Shown here piece after piece: positions 6,160-10,176 of a stretch of DNA of 10,176 bases (its first letter is position 1; every line of letters begins with the position of its first letter). The DNA lies in the NCBI GenBank assembly GCA_023247815.1, contig JAHFFS010000032.1:1-10176 (forward strand). The letters run 5' to 3'. Under the pieces are notes generated by a model that was not told the DNA's origin, ran no database searches, and saw only the letters and a program-made list of their open reading frames with translations. This DNA is from Candidatus Omnitrophota bacterium (GTDB lineage: Bacteria; Omnitrophota; Gorgyraeia; Zapsychrales; JANLHA01). Made by a program: the position numbers and the translations under genes.

Positions 6160-6297
6160 AAAAGGGGATGATTGAAAAAAGTAAAGAATGCTTCTGGAAG
6201 AAAATTTTTATCCGCGCTTTTTCACACTTCAAAATATGCCTTGCTCTTTAGATCACTTTGACGACAATCCAAAATGAACAGCCAGGATATTCTAGGG

Positions 6298-8217
6298 CTA
6301 CTCGCTATCGCCAAAGACCGCTTCTTGACTATAAACAATCGGAATGGTGACAACCAACTCTTCCAAATCAATTTCAGAAGAAAAAGGATCAAAAGGCGCC
6401 AAAATCAAGGCCGTATTGACCGCGTCCTTATCAAAAACATCATATCCCGACGACTGCTCCACCTTCGCCTCTTTCAAGCTGCCGTCCTTCTCTAAAACCA
6501 GATTCAACTTGACCGTTCCCTGCCAATTGTTCTCACGGGCTTCATAAGGATAGGAAATGGTGTTCGAGATACGTTTTTGAATGGCTTGCACATATGTAGC
6601 TATGGCATTGGTAGAACCTTCGTCGGTCGCCTTTGGACTTTCCTGGGGCTGCGTTGAAGGAGCGGCAGGGACAGCAACGACATTCGTCGTATTATCAACA
6701 TCCCCGTATGGTGCTAAGGTGATGGTTTTTTCACTGGGCTCTTCCTCAGGGGCGGCCACCGCAGCCGGCTGCTCCGGTACAGCCACGGGCTGCTCTGCAA
6801 ATTCCGGTAAATCAATATTATTTAAATTTTGGTCCGTTTGACTTTCCTCATACTCGGGCGTTTCGTTAGCGCCAGCATTCTCGGCTTCTTCTAATTTGCT
6901 AACCTCCGGGAGCTTTTCCTCTTTAACCTGCTCCGAAAATGCCCGATTGGGTTCTGGGCCAATGTCCCGCCCAGGTCGTTTTTGACGAACAATGGTGGGA
7001 GTTAATGAAATCACCAGTTCCTGATCTTGGTCAGGGGTCGGGGTCTCGGTGTGCCGAAAAAGAAACCCAACCAAAGGAATGGAACTTAAAAACGGAACAC
7101 GCTTAATCGTCTCGCCCTGCTGCTGCTTGATGAGACCAGCAATCACAATGGTTTGTTTGTCGTCCAAAAGGACTTTAGTATTGGCTTGCCGATTGGTAAA
7201 AGCAACATCATCGCCAACCGCGTTTGAAGCATCAATATCTCTGACGGAAACCTGTAAAATCATATCTACTTTTCCGTCTTTGATCTCTGGCGTAACCGTC
7301 AAATCAATTCCATATTGCTTAAAACTCACGTTTTGCTGGACCGATGCTCCTCCGGTTGAGGTCGTAGTGGTCCGGACCGGGATTTCGCCTCCGACGTGAA
7401 ATGAGGCTTCCTCCCCATTAGAGACAAGGATGCTCGGTTTGGATAAGGTCCGCGCCTTTCCTTCTTGGATCAGTAAGTCCACCGTCGCCAAGATGGCAGA
7501 GGTACGGTCAAAACGCCCCAGCTTGAACCAATCCTCAACGCTGCGGCCGGCAAACGTCGGTAGCACTTCCTGATAACCAAAAGAAAGTTGACTGCCACTT
7601 CCCGTCGTCCAATCAAAACCCAGTTCTTTAGTAAGTGTTGTGTTCAATTCCGAAATCTGCACATCGATTTGGACGAGGTCTTCTTCCTCTTTTACCATAT
7701 TGATCAAATTGGCGCTGAACTGACTGATGATCTTTTCAAACTCATCTTTTTTCTGCTGAAGAATATGCCCCGTCGCGATGATCTTTCCTTCGTAATTGTT
7801 CTTTTTTAAATCAACGTCTTTGATGTCAGCGGCGGCCAGCAACTCTTGGATCCTCTGCGTCACCGTATCCAGCTCTTCTTCCATGACCCGGGCCATAATT
7901 TTTCGTTTTCCGTTTTCATCCCAGATAAAAATCGGCGTCTCCCCCACCGTGCGTCCAATGATGAGGATCTCTTTCTCGTCAGCGTTAACCACGTCAATGA
8001 TGCCAGGATTGCTGATCGCGATCCGAGTGAGTTGATAAACCTTCAACGAAATCAAGTCGCCCTTATTGATGGAAACCTTGTCTTCTTTCATCGTATCCAC
8101 GACATCCTGCAAGGCAGAAACTTTTGGGATAGTGATCAAAGAAGAGAAAAAAACAAGGGTAAGAACGGAAATGACCACGGGTTGTTTGATAAAATTTTTC
8201 TGAGTTGTTAGCATCAT
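6298..8217 (-). CDS. cpaC: Tad pilus secretin CpaC/RcpA with C-terminal TonB-type domain
   Basis: 639 residues, much longer than usual CpaC (about 450-550). A signal peptide (hydrophobic 13-30) ends VSA at 33-35. Residues about 45-115 fit the pilus-secretin N-terminal domain (LISLKVYQLTRIAISNPGII). A BON-like ring region follows. The secretin domain covers about 180-405, with ELGFDW, GGEIPV and the hallmark VPFLSSIPLVGFLFR. Residues about 405-540 are a linker rich in E, P and A. Residues about 542-637 match a TonB C-terminal domain: ISYPYEAR, then WQGTVKLNLVLEKDGSLKEA, and SSGYDVFDKDAV. The secretin forms the outer-membrane pore for the Flp fibre; what the TonB-type domain binds is unknown. 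The start is the first of two ATGs, with GGAAG ten bases upstream. It lies 80 nt after cpaB in the same direction. Confidence 0.92.
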   Translation of the reverse strand: MMLTTQKNFIKQPVVISVLTLVFFSSLITIPKVSALQDVVDTMKEDKVSINKGDLISLKVYQLTRIAISNPGIIDVVNADEKEILIIGRTVGETPIFIWDENGKRKIMARVMEEELDTVTQRIQELLAAADIKDVDLKKNNYEGKIIATGHILQQKKDEFEKIISQFSANLINMVKEEEDLVQIDVQISELNTTLTKELGFDWTTGSGSQLSFGYQEVLPTFAGRSVEDWFKLGRFDRTSAILATVDLLIQEGKARTLSKPSILVSNGEEASFHVGGEIPVRTTTTSTGGASVQQNVSFKQYGIDLTVTPEIKDGKVDMILQVSVRDIDASNAVGDDVAFTNRQANTKVLLDDKQTIVIAGLIKQQQGETIKRVPFLSSIPLVGFLFRHTETPTPDQDQELVISLTPTIVRQKRPGRDIGPEPNRAFSEQVKEEKLPEVSKLEEAENAGANETPEYEESQTDQNLNNIDLPEFAEQPVAVPEQPAAVAAPEEEPSEKTITLAPYGDVDNTTNVVAVPAAPSTQPQESPKATDEGSTNAIATYVQAIQKRISNTISYPYEARENNWQGTVKLNLVLEKDGSLKEAKVEQSSGYDVFDKDAVNTALILAPFDPFSSEIDLEELVVTIPIVYSQEAVFGDSE

Positions 8218-8266
8218 AGAGTCTTTACTTCCTTTTGTTAAATTGGTGAAGAAGGAATGTCTTTTC

Positions 8267-8294
8267 TATTCACCATTCACTTTTCACTATTCAC
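8267..8294. repeat. Four tandem heptamers between cpaB and cpaC
   Basis: On the plus strand TATTCAC, CATTCAC, TTTTCAC and TATTCAC follow without gaps (consensus N(A/T)TTCAC). On the minus strand this reads as repeated GTGAATA-type units. The repeat begins three bases after the cpaB stop and ends 50 nt before the cpaC start. Confidence 0.7.
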
Positions 8295-8297
8295 ACT

Positions 8298-9086
8298 TTA
8301 AAAAGATTGTCCGCCACGGAAAATCTGAATAAAGGGTTTGACTTCTTCTTGCTTATCTGATTTCACCGGCTCAATATCGGCTTTAGAACGAGGAACCACC
8401 AACTCAGTCCCCTGCTTTTCAAAAACATAATCCGCTAAAGAACTCCAACTCGCGGCTTGAATAACCTCGGTCGCGGTTTCTTCCGGAGGACGCAAAACCA
8501 ACTGCATCCGGCCATTTTTCTCAATAAAGGAAAGCAAACTGGCTTCCTCCGGCGATAACGCGAAGGTGATATTCAACGCCCTGGCTTCCTGCTGCTCTTC
8601 ATATTCGCCCGGGGCCTGAAATTTGACCCCCACCGCCAGGATCTGGATATTTTGAAAAATCATTGAAGAAATTTTTTCATTCTCACTCGTCACTGGATCC
8701 GGCATGTCCATGTGCGCGATGATGTCCACATAATCACCGGGATTGACCATACCACCGACGGCGGAAAGGGCATCAATCCTTACCGTATAAGCCCTTTTCC
8801 CTTCCGGTGTTCGCAAAGCCAGCGAGGATTTGGAAAGGGACGGCGTCGCTTGCATCTGCGGCATTTGCGGGATCGGCCGATCCTTAATCTTTTGCAATTC
8901 CGCTTGCATGTCCTTAATCTCATCAACGAGCGGCCGCATTTTTTTATTTTCAAATTCCTGGGAGAGACGGGCGGTTTCGGTTTTGATGCTATCTTGAATA
9001 TGATTGGCGGTTAAAACAGCAGCGACAAGCCCTAATCCAACCGCTAACAAAATGATTGCTATTTGTTTCTTGTTTTCAATATTCAT
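8298..9086 (-). CDS. cpaB: Tad pilus assembly protein CpaB/RcpC, without an evident SAF domain
   Basis: 262 residues. A short cytoplasmic start is followed by one membrane helix (about 9-27), a predicted coiled coil (about 33-69, charged heptad-like), a proline/methionine-rich hinge (71-82), and the RcpC/CpaB core with GKRAYTVRID (96-105) and VNPGDYVDIIAHM (from 114). It continues through ILAVGVKF, an ALSPEEASLLSFIEKNGRMQLVLRPP block and a C-terminal IQIFRGGQ. CpaB is an inner-membrane-anchored periplasmic protein that works with the secretin. The SAF domain usual between membrane helix and core is not visible; the coiled coil takes its place. The start is ATG at 9086, with AGGAG inside the last codons of the upstream gene; only four bases lie between the two genes. 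Confidence 0.88.
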   Translation of the reverse strand: MNIENKKQIAIILLAVGLGLVAAVLTANHIQDSIKTETARLSQEFENKKMRPLVDEIKDMQAELQKIKDRPIPQMPQMQATPSLSKSSLALRTPEGKRAYTVRIDALSAVGGMVNPGDYVDIIAHMDMPDPVTSENEKISSMIFQNIQILAVGVKFQAPGEYEEQQEARALNITFALSPEEASLLSFIEKNGRMQLVLRPPEETATEVIQAASWSSLADYVFEKQGTELVVPRSKADIEPVKSDKQEEVKPFIQIFRGGQSF

Positions 9087-9090
9087 GCCT

Positions 9091-10092
9091 CTACTCCTCT
9101 AAAAGTTTCGCATTGATGTCAATCGAGGCCTTACTTCGCAGGTCCTCAATATATTGCATGACCTTCTGCTGCTGTTTTAATCCCGTCAACTGTGATTGGA
9201 GATCCTCGGCCACTTCCGAAAACTCAACCTGCTCCCCGCCAATTTTATCATCAACCTTAACGATGGTATGCCCGTCCACTCCTTTAAAAACGTGTGAGAC
9301 ATCGCCCTTTCCTAATCCACTCACCGCGTTTTGCAACGGCTCTGATTGGAATTCACTGATCATTTCCAACTCGCCGCCCTGGGCCGCGGTCTTGCCCTTT
9401 GAACGCGTCTGCGCCATCTGCGCGAAATCCGTTCCTTTTAAAAGCTCGATCAAAATGTCTTTGGCGTCAGCTTCGTTATCGACGACAATCTCGCGTAATT
9501 TCCATTGCGCAGGCTTCACAAAATCTATTTTATTGGTGTTGTAATATTCTTCTGCCTCTTCCTTGCTCGCCGCTACCCCTTCGGTCAGCTGTGCACCCAA
9601 GGCCCTAATCAATACCGTCTGTCGGAACTCTTTGACCGCGTGCATCACTTCATCTTTTTGTCCAAGACCCAAACGATCTGCCTCTTGTGCTAGTAACTGT
9701 TGATTGACCACTTCGTTTAAAATCAATTTATTTTGTTCGACATCCGCTGAATTGAATTCAGGGGCCATCTCTTTTAACGCGTTAAGACGCTTTTTAAATT
9801 CTTGCAGCGTAATTGACCAATCGCCAACTTTTGCGAGAACATCTGATTGGGCTTCTGGTGAGATTACGGGTGAAGTTGTGGCCTGCTCTTTATTTTCCTC
9901 TGCGGGCGGAATTACTGGGGAGACTTTTGTTGTAACCGGCTTATCCGCGACCGGCTGTTCTTTTTCCGATTTCGTCGACGATACTTTTTGCTTTAAATAA
10001 TCTGTTACTACCGAAATTTTATCGCACCCGGTCAGCCCTCCTAAAAGAAAAATTCCGAATATCGTCAAAAACAGCGCTGGTCTATGTTGCAC
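9091..10092 (-). CDS. SurA/PpiC-like peptidyl-prolyl isomerase lipoprotein
   Basis: 333 residues. The N-terminus has a hydrophobic signal (6-20) and lipobox LTGC with acylated C23. Asp follows at +2, which in E. coli keeps lipoproteins in the inner membrane; whether that holds here is unknown. A proline-rich spacer (about 45-80) leads to a SurA-N-like helical chaperone region (about 85-185: ITLQEFKKRLNAL, NEVVNQQLLAQEADRLGL). A PpiC/parvulin domain (about 190-290) follows, with WKLREIVV, QGGELEMISEF, LQNAVSGLGKGDVS and GHTIVKVDD. It probably helps fold periplasmic or outer-membrane parts such as the secretin. The start is GTG at 10092 with AAGGGG five bases upstream; no nearby ATG fits. It overlaps no gene and is tightly coupled to cpaB downstream, so it heads the visible operon. 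Confidence 0.88.
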   Translation of the reverse strand: MQHRPALFLTIFGIFLLGGLTGCDKISVVTDYLKQKVSSTKSEKEQPVADKPVTTKVSPVIPPAEENKEQATTSPVISPEAQSDVLAKVGDWSITLQEFKKRLNALKEMAPEFNSADVEQNKLILNEVVNQQLLAQEADRLGLGQKDEVMHAVKEFRQTVLIRALGAQLTEGVAASKEEAEEYYNTNKIDFVKPAQWKLREIVVDNEADAKDILIELLKGTDFAQMAQTRSKGKTAAQGGELEMISEFQSEPLQNAVSGLGKGDVSHVFKGVDGHTIVKVDDKIGGEQVEFSEVAEDLQSQLTGLKQQQKVMQYIEDLRSKASIDINAKLLEE

Positions 10093-10176
10093 AAATACCC
10101 CTTTCTCTAAAAGTAGCGAACCACGAATGTTTTATCGTTTGCTTAAAGGATTGCTTTTCAAATGGAATTTGATTTT

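Noticed and set aside
6160..6297. 138-nt gap between cpaC and the fused ATPase as a promoter region
   Set aside because: Only weak boxes (TTGAAG with an AT-rich stretch 16 nt on) and no convincing hairpin. No Shine-Dalgarno before the ATG either, but nothing supports a different start.
10131..10161. TTGAAA and GATAAA upstream of the PpiC gene as a promoter
   Set aside because: The spacer is 19 nt and the -10 is poor. The operon may begin beyond the window edge, so I do not call it.

Overview
The window looks like chromosomal DNA of a diderm (Gram-negative-type) bacterium. It carries most of a Tad/Flp (type IVc-like) pilus locus, read leftwards on the minus strand. A secretin, a lipoprotein signal and a TonB-type C-terminal domain all require an outer membrane. 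The protein fusions, the style of the pilins and a large transposase-like orphan protein remind me of uncultured Omnitrophota-type genomes. That assignment is an impression, not something proven here.

Layout in the direction of minus-strand transcription (right to left): a SurA/PpiC-like lipoprotein (9091-10092); CpaB/RcpC without a recognisable SAF domain (8298-9086); a CpaC/RcpA secretin with a long linker and a C-terminal TonB-type domain (6298-8217); a single 720-residue protein joining a CpaE/TadZ-like MinD ATPase to a complete CpaF/TadA ATPase (3997-6159); and a small DUF192 protein starting 1 nt after the fusion's stop (3645-3995). A small double zinc-ribbon gene on the plus strand (3396-3641) runs tail to tail against DUF192. 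Further left on the minus strand are a 590-residue transposase-like protein (1468-3240), a 592-nt stretch without a convincing gene, and three consecutive Flp-type pilin genes (663-875, 238-609, and one cut by the window edge, 1-179).

The assembly genes can be read as one machine. The secretin makes the outer-membrane channel, CpaB works with it in the periplasm, and the PpiC lipoprotein probably helps periplasmic or outer-membrane components fold. The fused ATPase would position and power assembly at the inner membrane, and the three pilins would supply the fibre. TadB/TadC platform proteins, a prepilin peptidase and TadE/F pseudopilins are not in the window and must be elsewhere or absent.

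The main non-coding signals are as follows. A near-consensus sigma70 promoter (1407-1436) faces the pilins, followed by a terminator-like hairpin (1236-1269) and a dense cluster of complementary segments (1066-1197) that could be a structured leader or small RNA. REP-like palindromes based on GGGGAC(A/T)GTCCCC occur upstream of, and inside, the 590-residue gene, where some are translated in frame. A heptamer tandem repeat (8267-8294) separates cpaB from cpaC.
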